DNA of 64,000 nt, from the NCBI RefSeq assembly GCF_002153605.1, contig NZ_JOPG01000005.1, positions 186,001-250,000 of the forward strand, in the 5' to 3' direction. The notes under the pieces are model-generated. The model saw only the letters and a program-made list of their open reading frames with translations. It ran no database searches and was not told the DNA's origin. Positions within the stretch are counted from its first letter, which is position 1; the number at the start of each line of letters is the position of its first letter. Shown here in pieces: positions 42,808 through 51,778 of this stretch. Both the position numbers and the translations under genes were made by a program. The DNA comes from Acetobacter malorum (GTDB lineage Bacteria; Pseudomonadota; Alphaproteobacteria; Acetobacterales; Acetobacteraceae).

Positions 42808-45747
42808 TTATTCTCCCAGCCGCTTGAGCAACATGGGCACATGCACCTGATCGGCCTTGTAGTTACCAGTCAGCGCATAAATGATGGTGTTGACGCCAAA
42901 GCGGTAGGCCAGTTGCCGCTGGTCTGCGCCATCCGGCAGGACGGCAAACGGGGTATTGCCGCTTTCATCCACCGCCCAGGCGTGTGCCCAGTCTGCGGAG
43001 CCGATAATCACCGGGCTGACATCATCATTCTCGGCTTCTCCTTCTCGCGCCACCCAGACGGGCTGTTCCGCATATCGGCCGGGAAATTCGTGCAGCATGT
43101 AGAAAGTGTGCGCCAGCAGGTGATGGTCCGTCATGGTCATGAGGGGCGGAATGGGCAGGCCGGCTGTCACGCGGCGCAGCGCTGAGCGCGTGCCGGGGGC
43201 GTCGCCCGCATAGGGGCCGGAAGCGTCAGTCTGGCTCCCGGAATCCTGCCCTTGCGTGTCAATCAGCACAATCCCGCCGTGGGCCATAAAGGCGGTGAGG
43301 GCAGCAGTCATGGCTGGTGTCGGCGCGGCGTCCGGCGTGATGGGCCAGTAGAGCAGGGGGTAATAGCTCAGATCATCCTGCCCGGGCCTAACCCCATCCG
43401 GGTGACCGAGCATGGCGGAGGTGCGGGCATTGGTATAGTCCGACAAGCCCTGAAGCCCCTGCCGGGAAACGGTATCAATATCGTCATGGCCGGTGATGAC
43501 ATAGGCCAGTCGTGTTTCCAGAGCCGCTCCGGGAACCGGCGTGGGGCCGGAGGGAGCCGTTGCTGAAGAGGATGTGGTCGAAGCCGGTGTGCCTGCGGCC
43601 GTATTCGTTCCAACGGTTCCGCCAGCGGCTGCTGCATTATGCTCAGACGATGCCCCTTGTGCGTAAGCGAGAACCGGGAGTGTCAGCGCGCCAGCCAGTA
43701 GCAGTGACAGGCTCTGTTTGCCGGGATGGTGGCCGATCACTCTGCGCAGGGAGAGCCCCGCGCGCATGGCCAGAACCAGCAGGCCATCCATAAGCAGCAG
43801 AAGGGCGGCGGCACAGAGGAAGAACGGAGCCAGCGCCGTATCCGGCCTGCGTCCGCCGGGGCTGGTGACGGTGCCGACCGGCGTTGCCGGGGCAAGTGCT
43901 GTGATCTGGCTGCTAGCGTTCAGCGCGCGACGGGCTGCGCGCGGGCCATACAGGCCGGGCGGATGGGCGGGAGAGACGGCTGTGCGGGCAAAATCGCTCG
44001 CTTTCAGGCCGCGCGCTGCGGGCGGAGGCGGGCCGAGCACGCCATCTCCATCCAGTGTCAGCACTGGTGCCAGAAGCGTGTCATCTGCAGGAATGGTTAC
44101 GCCATTGGCGTGGTCTATCAGCCTTTGCAACATGGAGACAAACAGGCCGGAGAGCGGCAGGTTAGACCAGTCTGCTGTGCTGCTGACATGGAAAAGGATG
44201 ATGTCGCCCTTGCCGAGTGCCGCATGGGTCACCAGTGGCGTTCCATCGGCCAGACGCGCCCAGCTATGGGCAGCAAGGTCTGCCACGGGGCTGGCCAGAA
44301 CCTGCCGGGAAATGGTGACATCTGCCGGAATATCCAGCCCGTGGAATGGAGAGGTGGCATCAAACGGGGCCAGCTTTTGCGGCGCGCCCCACGTCATGGT
44401 GCCGCCGAGTTGACGGGAGCCGTCCAGCAAGGCGACGGGGAGCAGATCAGCCGTTGGGTCTGCTGAGGGGCCGCCCGCTGCGGGGCGGGTTTCTGCTGTG
44501 TCTGTGTCGTCTCCCGCAGGGGCCTCGGGGGCAGATTCAGAACTGTCTGCGCTAGCGCCATGTTGCGCGCCAGCCAGAGCGGGGCCTGCAAAGCGGATCA
44601 GGGTGCCACCCTTTTTCACCCAGTCCTTTACCTTCTGGCGGATAGCCGGATTTGCCAGCGTGCCATCTGGCGCGATGATGACTGAGAGCGGCTGAGCCAG
44701 CAGGGTAGCAGGCGTGCCCTCATGCAGGTCTGCCGTGGGGGCGAGGGCACGGCGCAGATAGAATAGCGGGCCGATAAGCGGGGTATCCGCTGCGCCGGAG
44801 GTCATCAGTCCCACAGGGCGCAGGCGGTCGCCTTCATCAAATAGGAGCGTGGTTACAGCACTGGCCTGACCAGCCAGAGAAAGCTGGTCAATCCGGTTGC
44901 GCACGGCGGTCGGCAGCGTGACGGGCACATCCATCTGCGCGGCTCCGGCAGGTAGAACCAGCGGCAAAACAGCGAGCGTCCCGCCATCCTGCGCATGAAC
45001 GCGTACGGACAGGGAGCGTGGGGCGGGCTGGGGGAGCGCCAGAAGGCGGGCCATCTGAGTGCTGTTACGCTCAGCAGCCGGAGCAAGGGCCAGAACAGAG
45101 GCGTCCGGGAAGTGGATTTCCTGCACGGGGCCAAAAGCGCGCAGGGCGCGGGCAAAGGCCTCATCACCCGGGGAGGTAACGCCATCTGCCAGATACAGTA
45201 CGGTGCCATTGGTGTGGGGCAGTTTATTTAACGCCTGAGCCACGGCAGCGCGATCCGTGCGCCAGGGGGCCGGGCGCATGCTGTCCAGTTCCTGCCGTAC
45301 AGCCACAGCGGCGCGCGGAGTAGGGGGCTGGACCTCGTGGCCGTCAGCAGCGGGAGTCGTGCGGACAAACAGAATGCTGCGACCGGCGTGGTCGGCATCC
45401 TCTACCAGCCCCTGGGCCGTGGCGATGCGACGGCCCCAGTCTGAGGCGGAGAACAGGCCATCATCCATCACCAGCAGTAGCGGGCCGTGGCCGGTGCTGG
45501 GCAGGCGGTCTCCCTGCATGACAGGTTGAGCCAGCCCGAGAACCAGACAAGCCACAGCAGCAAGCCGGACCAGCAGGAGCCATAAAGGAGAACGGACGGC
45601 ATCATTCTGATGTGGGCGCAAAGTGCGCAGCAGGGCGACTGCCGGAAAAATCTGGGCACGCGGAGCAGGGGGCGTGGCGCGGAGCAGCCACCAGACAACC
45701 GGGAGTGTCAGCAGGCCAAACAGAGCCAGCGGGGCAAGAAAAATCAT
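42808..45747 (-). CDS. BatA-like / DUF4159 membrane protein
   Basis: A 979-residue membrane protein. Residues 1-80 form the BatA N-terminal pattern (FLAPLALFGLLTLPVVWWLLRATPP, a second helix ending at LGLAQPVMQG). A vWA-like region follows, but its usual metal-site serines are not clear (LLVMDDGLFSAS). An amidotransferase-like segment and helices at about 640-690 come next. The C-terminal 230 or so residues match DUF4159 (TRLAYVITGHDDIDTVSRQGLQGLSDYTN, GGIVLIDTQGQD). It overlaps the DUF58 gene by four bases. Confidence 0.75.
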   Translation of the reverse strand: MIFLAPLALFGLLTLPVVWWLLRATPPAPRAQIFPAVALLRTLRPHQNDAVRSPLWLLLVRLAAVACLVLGLAQPVMQGDRLPSTGHGPLLLVMDDGLFSASDWGRRIATAQGLVEDADHAGRSILFVRTTPAADGHEVQPPTPRAAVAVRQELDSMRPAPWRTDRAAVAQALNKLPHTNGTVLYLADGVTSPGDEAFARALRAFGPVQEIHFPDASVLALAPAAERNSTQMARLLALPQPAPRSLSVRVHAQDGGTLAVLPLVLPAGAAQMDVPVTLPTAVRNRIDQLSLAGQASAVTTLLFDEGDRLRPVGLMTSGAADTPLIGPLFYLRRALAPTADLHEGTPATLLAQPLSVIIAPDGTLANPAIRQKVKDWVKKGGTLIRFAGPALAGAQHGASADSSESAPEAPAGDDTDTAETRPAAGGPSADPTADLLPVALLDGSRQLGGTMTWGAPQKLAPFDATSPFHGLDIPADVTISRQVLASPVADLAAHSWARLADGTPLVTHAALGKGDIILFHVSSTADWSNLPLSGLFVSMLQRLIDHANGVTIPADDTLLAPVLTLDGDGVLGPPPPAARGLKASDFARTAVSPAHPPGLYGPRAARRALNASSQITALAPATPVGTVTSPGGRRPDTALAPFFLCAAALLLLMDGLLVLAMRAGLSLRRVIGHHPGKQSLSLLLAGALTLPVLAYAQGASSEHNAAAAGGTVGTNTAAGTPASTTSSSATAPSGPTPVPGAALETRLAYVITGHDDIDTVSRQGLQGLSDYTNARTSAMLGHPDGVRPGQDDLSYYPLLYWPITPDAAPTPAMTAALTAFMAHGGIVLIDTQGQDSGSQTDASGPYAGDAPGTRSALRRVTAGLPIPPLMTMTDHHLLAHTFYMLHEFPGRYAEQPVWVAREGEAENDDVSPVIIGSADWAHAWAVDESGNTPFAVLPDGADQRQLAYRFGVNTIIYALTGNYKADQVHVPMLLKRLGE

Positions 45748-46823
45748 GAGCGCACCCCGGAGTGGCCGGACAGAAGAGCATGGAGCGCCAGCAGTGTGGG
45801 CATGGGCGGAGCTTCCGTGCTGTGCAGAACAAGGTCATGCCCGTAACGGGTGGCGAGGGTGGTCAGCTGTGCGTTTCGTGCTTCGACCAGATGCACGTAG
45901 TCCTGTTGCAGGCTTTGCACGTTGGGGAGGTCGATTTCCGCTTCACCTTCCAGCCCCTCAAACCGCACGCGGCCCTGATACGGCAGAGTGCGTTCCGCCG
46001 GGTCCGTGACCTGCACCAGATGAGTGCGGACGGGGCGACCGGCGAGATGATGCAGGCAGGTCTGAAAGGCTTCTTCTGCACACAGAAAATCACTGACGAC
46101 CAGCAACTGGGCATAACGCGGCAGCACGGCGGAGGGAGGCAGGGCCGGACGTTTGGTATCAGGTGTGCTCGCAAGCTGGGCCAGCCCCAGGGCCAGTCGT
46201 TCCAGCGGGCTGCCTCCGGGGGGCAGAATGGCGGGGCCGGAGGGGGTGAGGAGCTGAACACGTTCCCCCTTCCGCAGCAGAAGGGCTGCGGTTGCGAGGG
46301 CGATCAGAATGGCGCTGTCCTGCTTTTCCGGCAGGGACGGGCTGGAACGCCACGCCATGGAGGGGGACAGGTCACACCAGATGAAAACGGTCTGGGCGGA
46401 TTCGGCTTCCGTTTCACGCACATAGGCGTGTGTGCTGCGGGCAGACTGCCGCCAGTCGATATGGTTGGCCGGCTCTCCCGGCAAAGCCTGGCGGTATTGC
46501 CAGAAGGTTTCTCCGCCGCCGGAGCGCCGCTGACCGTGCTGCCCGGCAAACAGGGTTGCGGCAATATGGTCGGCCTGAAGCACCAGCCCCGGCAGGCGTG
46601 CCGCCAGAGCGGCGGCCGTGTTGGTGGTGTTTGCGGTCAGAGCCGGAGACGAATCAGGCCGTCGGGCGCGGGTGTGGAATGCTCCGAACAGGCCGCCAGA
46701 GGATTCAGCCGTGCTGGCGTTGGCCCTGCCTTCACGCTCTGCGGAGGAGCGTGCAGCAGACGGCGCTCCCTGAGTGAACAGGCGACGGAACAGACCGGAT
46801 GGAGAAAAAACAGGCCGTGCCAA
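45744..46823 (-). CDS. DUF58 domain protein
   Basis: A 359-residue protein with the DUF58 core: GETFWQYRQALPGEPANHIDWRQSARS, then a vWA-type motif DLSPSMAW. The first 75 residues are low-complexity and lack the membrane helices that some DUF58 proteins have. In characterised MoxR systems such proteins are the likely clients or adaptors of the ATPase encoded just upstream, four bases away. Function in this organism is unknown. Confidence 0.8.
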   Translation of the reverse strand: MARPVFSPSGLFRRLFTQGAPSAARSSAEREGRANASTAESSGGLFGAFHTRARRPDSSPALTANTTNTAAALAARLPGLVLQADHIAATLFAGQHGQRRSGGGETFWQYRQALPGEPANHIDWRQSARSTHAYVRETEAESAQTVFIWCDLSPSMAWRSSPSLPEKQDSAILIALATAALLLRKGERVQLLTPSGPAILPPGGSPLERLALGLAQLASTPDTKRPALPPSAVLPRYAQLLVVSDFLCAEEAFQTCLHHLAGRPVRTHLVQVTDPAERTLPYQGRVRFEGLEGEAEIDLPNVQSLQQDYVHLVEARNAQLTTLATRYGHDLVLHSTEAPPMPTLLALHALLSGHSGVRS

Positions 46824-46827
46824 AGGG

Positions 46828-47847
46828 TTAGCCCAGCCGGTTGACGAGCCGTGTCAGCACATCGTCCAGCTGCACGCCGTCTGCCCGGGCGGCAAAGGTC
46901 AGCGCCATACGGTGCGCCAGCACAGGGCGGGCAAGGGCAATTACGTCATCCAGACTGGGGGAGAGGCGTCCGTCCAGCAGGGCGCGGGCGCGGGTAGCGA
47001 GCATCAGCGCCTGTGCGGCACGCGGGCCGGGACCCCACGCAATCTGGCTGCGGAGGGTTTCATCCGGTGAGGTCTCCGGCCGCGCTGAGCGGACCAGAGC
47101 CAGAATGGCATCCACAATTTTTTCACCAACCGGCAGGCGGCGGACCAGAGCCTGTGCGTCCATCAGCCCAGTGGTGTCCATAATCGGCTGGGCCTGTGCG
47201 TCCTGCGTGCCGGTGGTAGCCAGCAGCATGGTGCGTTCGGCCTGCTCATCCGGGAAGGTCAGCGGGATTTGCAGCATGAAGCGGTCAAGCTGGGCTTCCG
47301 GCAGCGGGTAGGTGCCTTCCTGCTCCAGCGGATTCTGGGTGGCGAGCACATGGAAGGGGCGCGGGAGCGGATGTTCTGCCCCGGCAATGGCAACGCGACG
47401 TTCCTGCATGGCCTGAAGCAGGGCGGACTGCGTGCGCGGGCTGGCGCGGTTGATTTCATCCGCCATCAGCAACTGGCAGAACACAGGGCCGGGCACAAAG
47501 CGGAAGCTGCGGCGGCCTGAGGCGTCCTCATCCAGAATTTCACTGCCGGTAATGTCAGAGGGCATCAGGTCCGGCGTAAACTGGACGCGGCGGGCATCCA
47601 GCCCCAGCACGGTGCCAAGCGTTGTCACCAGCAATGTCTTGCCCAGACCCGGCGCACCCACCAGCAGCGCATGGCCGCCGGCCAGAATGGCGGTCAGCGT
47701 CTGGCTGATCACTTTGTCCTGACCAAAGATGATACGGGACGTTTCCTGCCGGGCGCGCTGGAGGCGTTCACAGATCATATCCGCTTCACGCACGTCGGGC
47801 ATGGTGGCAGGCTGGCTGGCGAGGGGCGATGTGTCTGATGAGGTCAT
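46828..47847 (-). CDS. MoxR-family AAA+ ATPase
   Basis: A 339-residue AAA+ ATPase. Walker A GAPGLGKT is at 64-71, and Walker B is in MADEINRASPRTQSALLQAM. MoxR proteins act as chaperones for folding or metal loading of partner proteins that carry vWA domains. It is the first gene of a leftward operon with DUF58, BatA/DUF4159 and vWA genes, all overlapping or within five bases, so the four products very probably form one system. The start at 47847 leaves 98 bases to the divergent DUF1285 gene. Confidence 0.9.
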   Translation of the reverse strand: MTSSDTSPLASQPATMPDVREADMICERLQRARQETSRIIFGQDKVISQTLTAILAGGHALLVGAPGLGKTLLVTTLGTVLGLDARRVQFTPDLMPSDITGSEILDEDASGRRSFRFVPGPVFCQLLMADEINRASPRTQSALLQAMQERRVAIAGAEHPLPRPFHVLATQNPLEQEGTYPLPEAQLDRFMLQIPLTFPDEQAERTMLLATTGTQDAQAQPIMDTTGLMDAQALVRRLPVGEKIVDAILALVRSARPETSPDETLRSQIAWGPGPRAAQALMLATRARALLDGRLSPSLDDVIALARPVLAHRMALTFAARADGVQLDDVLTRLVNRLG

Positions 47848-47945
47848 GGGTCCAGTCTGACAGATACAGGGCTTACATCAAGCGGGGTATCATCCCTATA
47901 TCATGCTCAAAGCAGTGAAACAGTCACGAACAGGATGCTCCACCG
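47848..47945. promoter_or_regulatory. Divergent promoter region between the moxR and DUF1285 genes
   Basis: A 98-base gap between divergent genes. On the plus strand TTACAT followed after 17 bases by CTATAT (about 47872-47900) is a plausible promoter for the DUF1285 gene. A matching minus-strand promoter was not convincingly seen. Confidence 0.35.
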
Positions 47946-48548
47946 GTGAATGCTGAAGGCCAAACCCAGAAGAATGCGGTGTCTCACCACACCGCCTGCA
48001 CGGAAAAAGCCGCAACGGGCGAGGCGCCGGGGAAGTTGCCGTTTCTTATTCGTCGTGATGGTGTCTGGCTTTATCGCGGGTCACCCATCAAGCGGAAGGA
48101 AATGGTCTGTCTGTTCGGCTCCTTGCTAACGCGGGATGAGGCCGGCGGCTATCTGCTGCGCTCCCCGTTTGAGACGGGATATATTGACGTAGAGGACGTG
48201 CCCTTTCTGGCTGTTGAGCTGGACTGGAAAGGCTGTGGCCGCATGCAGAAGCTGTGTTTCCGCACCAATGTGGATGAACCCGTGGTCGCCAGCCGTGAGC
48301 ATCCGATTCGGGCTGTCTGGAATGTGCCGAGCGAGGCCTGTGGCGACGGTGGGTGTCCGCCCTATCTGCTTGTACGCACAGGAGAAGGGCAGTTTCCGAT
48401 AGAAGCGCGGCTGTCTCGCCCGGTCTGGTATGAACTGGCGGCGCTGGCAGAACCCGGCATGTGTCATGGCGTGCCTTGCATGGGCGTGTGGAGTTGTGAT
48501 TGCTTCTTCCCGCTGGCCCGGATGCCTGTCGAAAACTCCGATATATGA
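47946..48548 (+). CDS. DUF1285 family protein
   Basis: A 200-residue soluble protein from a GTG start. FLIRRDGVWLYRGSPIKRKEMVCLFGSLL and SPFETGYIDVEDVPFLAVEL in substance match the DUF1285 family, which is common in proteobacteria and of unknown function. There is no ATG nearby in this frame; GTG at 47946 is the first plausible start but the ribosome-binding site is weak, so the start could be slightly later. Several cysteines cluster near the C-terminus (CHGVPCMGVWSCDCFF). It overlaps the nucleotidyltransferase gene by ATGA. Confidence 0.75.
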   Translation: MNAEGQTQKNAVSHHTACTEKAATGEAPGKLPFLIRRDGVWLYRGSPIKRKEMVCLFGSLLTRDEAGGYLLRSPFETGYIDVEDVPFLAVELDWKGCGRMQKLCFRTNVDEPVVASREHPIRAVWNVPSEACGDGGCPPYLLVRTGEGQFPIEARLSRPVWYELAALAEPGMCHGVPCMGVWSCDCFFPLARMPVENSDI

Positions 48549-49759
48549 CGACGCAACAGCAGGCCGCGGAAACACACCTTTCTCCGCAGCAAAACCAAGC
48601 GCTTGCGCTGATCTGGCAGGTCCTGCCGGAGGCGCGTCTGGTAGGCGGTGTTGTGCGGGATCTGCTGGTGGGGCGGGCCGTTGCCGATATTGATATGGCG
48701 ACCCCGGAGCCGCCGGAGCAGGTGCTGGCGACGTTGAAAAAGGCCGGGATCAAGGTCGTGCCCACAGGTCTGGCGCATGGGACGGTGACGGCGGTGATTG
48801 ACGCCGCCCCGTATGAAATCACCACCCTCCGGCGGGATGTGGAAACGGATGGGCGGCATGCCGTCGTGGCGTGGACTGCCGACTGGCGGGAAGACGCCGC
48901 CCGGCGTGATTTTACCATCAACGCCATGTCACGCGGGCGGGATGGCGTTCTGCATGATTATTTTGGCGGGCGGGATGATCTGGCGCAGGGCCGGGTGCGC
49001 TTTGTGGGAGAAGCCGCGACCCGCATTGAGGAAGACGCGCTGCGGATTCTCCGCTTTTTCCGTTTTCAGGCGCGGTATGGCAGCAATCAGCCTGACCCCG
49101 AGGCCATGCAGGCCATTACGCAGCAGGCGGATTTGTTGTGCGGGCTTTCTGTTGAGCGAATCTGGTCCGAACTCAAACGGATTCTGATCGGGCCGAATGT
49201 GCCGGATGTGCTGACGCTGATGGATCGGACAGGCGTGCTGACAGTGCTGTTCCCCGGGGGTGTGACATGTGCGCGTCTGGTGCGCATGCTGGATGCTGGT
49301 GGGCCTGCGGATGCGGTCCTGCGTCTGGCGGCTCTGGTGCCTGAAGAGAAAGCCGGGCTGGCTCGTCGCCTGAAACTTTCAAAGGCAGAGGGCGCGTTTC
49401 TGATTGGCGTGTCCGATGGGCCTGTACCGGAGCCCGGCATGACAGACGCTGATCTGCGCCGCCTGCTGGTGAAGGACCCGCCCGAAGTGCTGCTCGGGCG
49501 CACATGGCTGCGGCAGGCAGAAAAGCCGGACAGTGCAACACCGAACGACTGGCTTGCGCTGAGAAGCGCGCTCTCCGCGATGTCACCGCCGGCTTTCCCT
49601 CTGGCCGGGCGTGATGTTCTGGCCGCAGGGCACCCGCCGGGGCCGCAGGTTGGGGCCGTGCTGGAACAGGTGCGTGCATGGTGGCTGGCGGAGGGCTGCA
49701 CGCCGCCGCGGGACGCGTGTCTGGCGTTCCTGAAAAAGGTTTTAAAACCACAAAGCTAG
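48545..49759 (+). CDS. cca: CCA tRNA nucleotidyltransferase
   Basis: A 404-residue class II nucleotidyltransferase, expected to add or repair the 3' CCA end of tRNAs. The head domain has LVGGVVRD (Gly34, Gly35, Asp39) and the catalytic pair Asp48/Asp50 (DIDMAT). RRDFTINAMS and EDALRILRFFRFQARYG are family motifs. The ATG at 48545 overlaps the DUF1285 stop as ATGA, which decides the start. A poly(A) polymerase is a remote alternative of the same fold. Confidence 0.9.
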   Translation: MTTQQQAAETHLSPQQNQALALIWQVLPEARLVGGVVRDLLVGRAVADIDMATPEPPEQVLATLKKAGIKVVPTGLAHGTVTAVIDAAPYEITTLRRDVETDGRHAVVAWTADWREDAARRDFTINAMSRGRDGVLHDYFGGRDDLAQGRVRFVGEAATRIEEDALRILRFFRFQARYGSNQPDPEAMQAITQQADLLCGLSVERIWSELKRILIGPNVPDVLTLMDRTGVLTVLFPGGVTCARLVRMLDAGGPADAVLRLAALVPEEKAGLARRLKLSKAEGAFLIGVSDGPVPEPGMTDADLRRLLVKDPPEVLLGRTWLRQAEKPDSATPNDWLALRSALSAMSPPAFPLAGRDVLAAGHPPGPQVGAVLEQVRAWWLAEGCTPPRDACLAFLKKVLKPQS

Positions 49760-49804
49760 GGTGCCCCTTTGCATAGCGAGGCATGAGGCTGGTAGAGGTC
49801 TCGC

Positions 49805-51592
49805 ATGACTTCTGCAAAGCCTGATGGTGCGGCTGCTGCCAGCCGCCGTTCCCTGCTGCCCGATGACTCGCGCGTTTTGCTGCAACGCCTCTGGCGGGAG
49901 CAGGTGCGTCAGCACCCTGCGCGGATTGCCGCGGTAATTGTGCTGACGGTGCTGACTGCCGCTCTGACGGCTCTGTATCCGCTGGTCATTCAGCGGGCGC
50001 TGGACATGTTTGCCACGCATGATTCCCGCATTCTGTATCAGGTGCCGCTGCTGGTGGTGCTCATCACCATTTCCAAGGCGGCCTCCCAATATGCGCAGAC
50101 TCTGGCAGCGCAGGGGCTGGTGCTGGTGGTGATTCGCGGCTTGCAGGGCGAGATGTTTGACCATCTGGTACAAACTGATGTCACCCGCATTGAGCGTGAA
50201 CCACCCGCCAAACTTGCTGCCCGCTTTACGACGGATGCAGTCTCCATCCGCGAGGCAATGATTCGCGCGGTTAACTCGCTGGGCGACGTGGTGACAGTGG
50301 TCGGGCTGATTGCCTCCATGTTCTATATGGACTGGGAACTGAGCCTGATTGCCGGTCTGCTTTACCCAATCGCCGCCGTGCCGATTCAGAAGCTCGGCAA
50401 ACGTGTGCGCCGGGCCTCTGGTGGCATGCAGGAGAGAATCGGTGAGACAGCAGCCTTCCTGACCGAAAGCTTCTCCCAGGCCCGCACGGTGCGCGTGTAC
50501 GGCATGGAGCAGAAAGAAAGTGCGCGGGCTGCTCTGTCCTTTGACCATCTTTATAGCGCGATGCTGCGTATTACCCGTGGTCGCGCCCGTGTGGACCCTC
50601 TGCTGGAAGCGCTGGGCGGGTCTGCCGTGGCGGCTGTGCTGGGGTTTGCAGGCTGGCGTGCCGCGATGGGCGGGGCAACGCTGGGGGATTTCTCCGGCTT
50701 TGTGGCGGCTCTGCTGCTGGCAGCAAGGCCGCTGCGGGCACTGGGCGCGCTGAATGCCGCCTTGCAGGAAGGTCTGGCGGGCCTTGTGCGTGTCTTTGAT
50801 GTGATTGATGAAAAACCGGCTGTTCTGGAACGGGCCGGGGCCATAACGCTGCCGTCGGGGCAGGGGCATCTGGCGTTTGAAGATGTTGGCTTTATCTACC
50901 CGGATGGGCGCGTGGGGCTGGAAGGGTTGAGTCTGGAAGCGGCCCCCGGCTTTACCGTTGCACTGGTCGGGCCGTCTGGCGCGGGTAAGTCCACGGCGCT
51001 TTCTCTGGTGCCCCGTCTGCATGACGTAACGTCTGGCCGGATCATGCTGGACGGGGTGGACCTGCGGGATCTCACGCTCTCCAGCCTGCGGCATGCCATT
51101 GCCTATGTCAGTCAGGACCCGCTGCTGTTCGATCTTTCCATCCGCGATAATATTCTGATCGGGCAGGAAGATGCGTCCGATGAGGCCGTGCGGGAAGCAG
51201 CCCGTGCGGCGGCAGCGGAGCCGTTCATTCTGGCGCTGCCGGATGGGTATGACACGGTGGTTGGTCCCGGTGGCCAGCGTCTGTCTGGCGGCCAGCGGCA
51301 GCGCGTGGCGCTGGCGCGCGCTCTGCTGCGGAATCCGCGCCTGCTGCTGCTGGATGAAGCAACCAGCGCGCTGGATAGCGAGAACGAGGCCGCCGTGCAG
51401 GAAGCGCTGGGCACATTGCGCCATTCCCGTACCACCATTGTGGTCGCGCACCGGCTTTCCACCATCCGCTCTGCCGATCTTGTGGTGGTTATGCGGGAAG
51501 GGCGTGCGGTGGAATATGGCACGCATGACGAGCTGATTGCTCAGGATGGCCTGTATGCCCGGCTGGTTCGCACGCAGGGGCTGGACCGCTAA
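49805..51592 (+). CDS. ABC exporter, fused membrane and ATPase domains (MsbA-like)
   Basis: A 595-residue half-transporter. About six membrane segments lie in residues 35-330 (IAAVIVLTVLTAALTALYPLVI is the first). The ATPase domain has Walker A GPSGAGKST at 389-397 and the signature LSGGQ at 493-497, followed by LLLLDEATSALDSE. It should work as a homodimer exporting lipids or drugs; the cargo is unknown. It starts 45 bases after the tRNA enzyme gene and may be cotranscribed with it. Confidence 0.85.
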   Translation: MTSAKPDGAAAASRRSLLPDDSRVLLQRLWREQVRQHPARIAAVIVLTVLTAALTALYPLVIQRALDMFATHDSRILYQVPLLVVLITISKAASQYAQTLAAQGLVLVVIRGLQGEMFDHLVQTDVTRIEREPPAKLAARFTTDAVSIREAMIRAVNSLGDVVTVVGLIASMFYMDWELSLIAGLLYPIAAVPIQKLGKRVRRASGGMQERIGETAAFLTESFSQARTVRVYGMEQKESARAALSFDHLYSAMLRITRGRARVDPLLEALGGSAVAAVLGFAGWRAAMGGATLGDFSGFVAALLLAARPLRALGALNAALQEGLAGLVRVFDVIDEKPAVLERAGAITLPSGQGHLAFEDVGFIYPDGRVGLEGLSLEAAPGFTVALVGPSGAGKSTALSLVPRLHDVTSGRIMLDGVDLRDLTLSSLRHAIAYVSQDPLLFDLSIRDNILIGQEDASDEAVREAARAAAAEPFILALPDGYDTVVGPGGQRLSGGQRQRVALARALLRNPRLLLLDEATSALDSENEAAVQEALGTLRHSRTTIVVAHRLSTIRSADLVVVMREGRAVEYGTHDELIAQDGLYARLVRTQGLDR

Positions 51593-51643
51593 GGCGGGTC
51601 TTTTTCCCCACATCTGAAACGCTTTTTAGCCGGAACTGGCGCG

Positions 51644-51674
51644 GCGGGTCGTATGCCCGCTTGAAGCCTTTTTC
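51644..51674 (+). terminator. Weak hairpin after the ABC exporter
   Basis: GCGGG (51644-51648) pairs with CCCGC (51656-51660) and is followed by CCTTTTT after a few bases. It is a possible but weak terminator in the 150-base spacer before the EmrA-like gene. Confidence 0.35.
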
Positions 51675-51689
51675 CGATCATGCCACATA

Positions 51690-51710
51690 CTGACCGAACC
51701 GATCGGTCAG
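51690..51710. promoter_or_regulatory. Perfect inverted repeat of TetR-operator type ahead of emrAB
   Basis: CTGACCGA (51690-51697) and TCGGTCAG (51703-51710) form a perfect inverted repeat around ACCGA. The ACCGA...TCGGT layout is typical of operators bound by TetR-family repressors of efflux genes. TTGAAG at 51661-51666 could be a -35, with the repeat covering the -10/start region. It lies 68 bases ahead of the chosen emrA start. No regulator gene lies within this window nearby. Confidence 0.55.
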
Positions 51711-51778
51711 CGAAGCGGGAGCGAGCGCTTCCGTGACTGGCTTTGTGTATGAAGTGTGTTTCAGGGACGGGAAACAGA

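Noticed and set aside
45762-46844. 360-codon plus-strand open frame opposite the DUF58 gene
   Set aside because: The DUF58 protein on the minus strand has clear motifs and operon context; the plus-strand frame has none.
49742-51613. 623-codon minus-strand open frame opposite the ABC exporter
   Set aside because: The exporter has complete ATPase motifs; the antisense frame is rich in His, Gln and Arg and lacks any domain.
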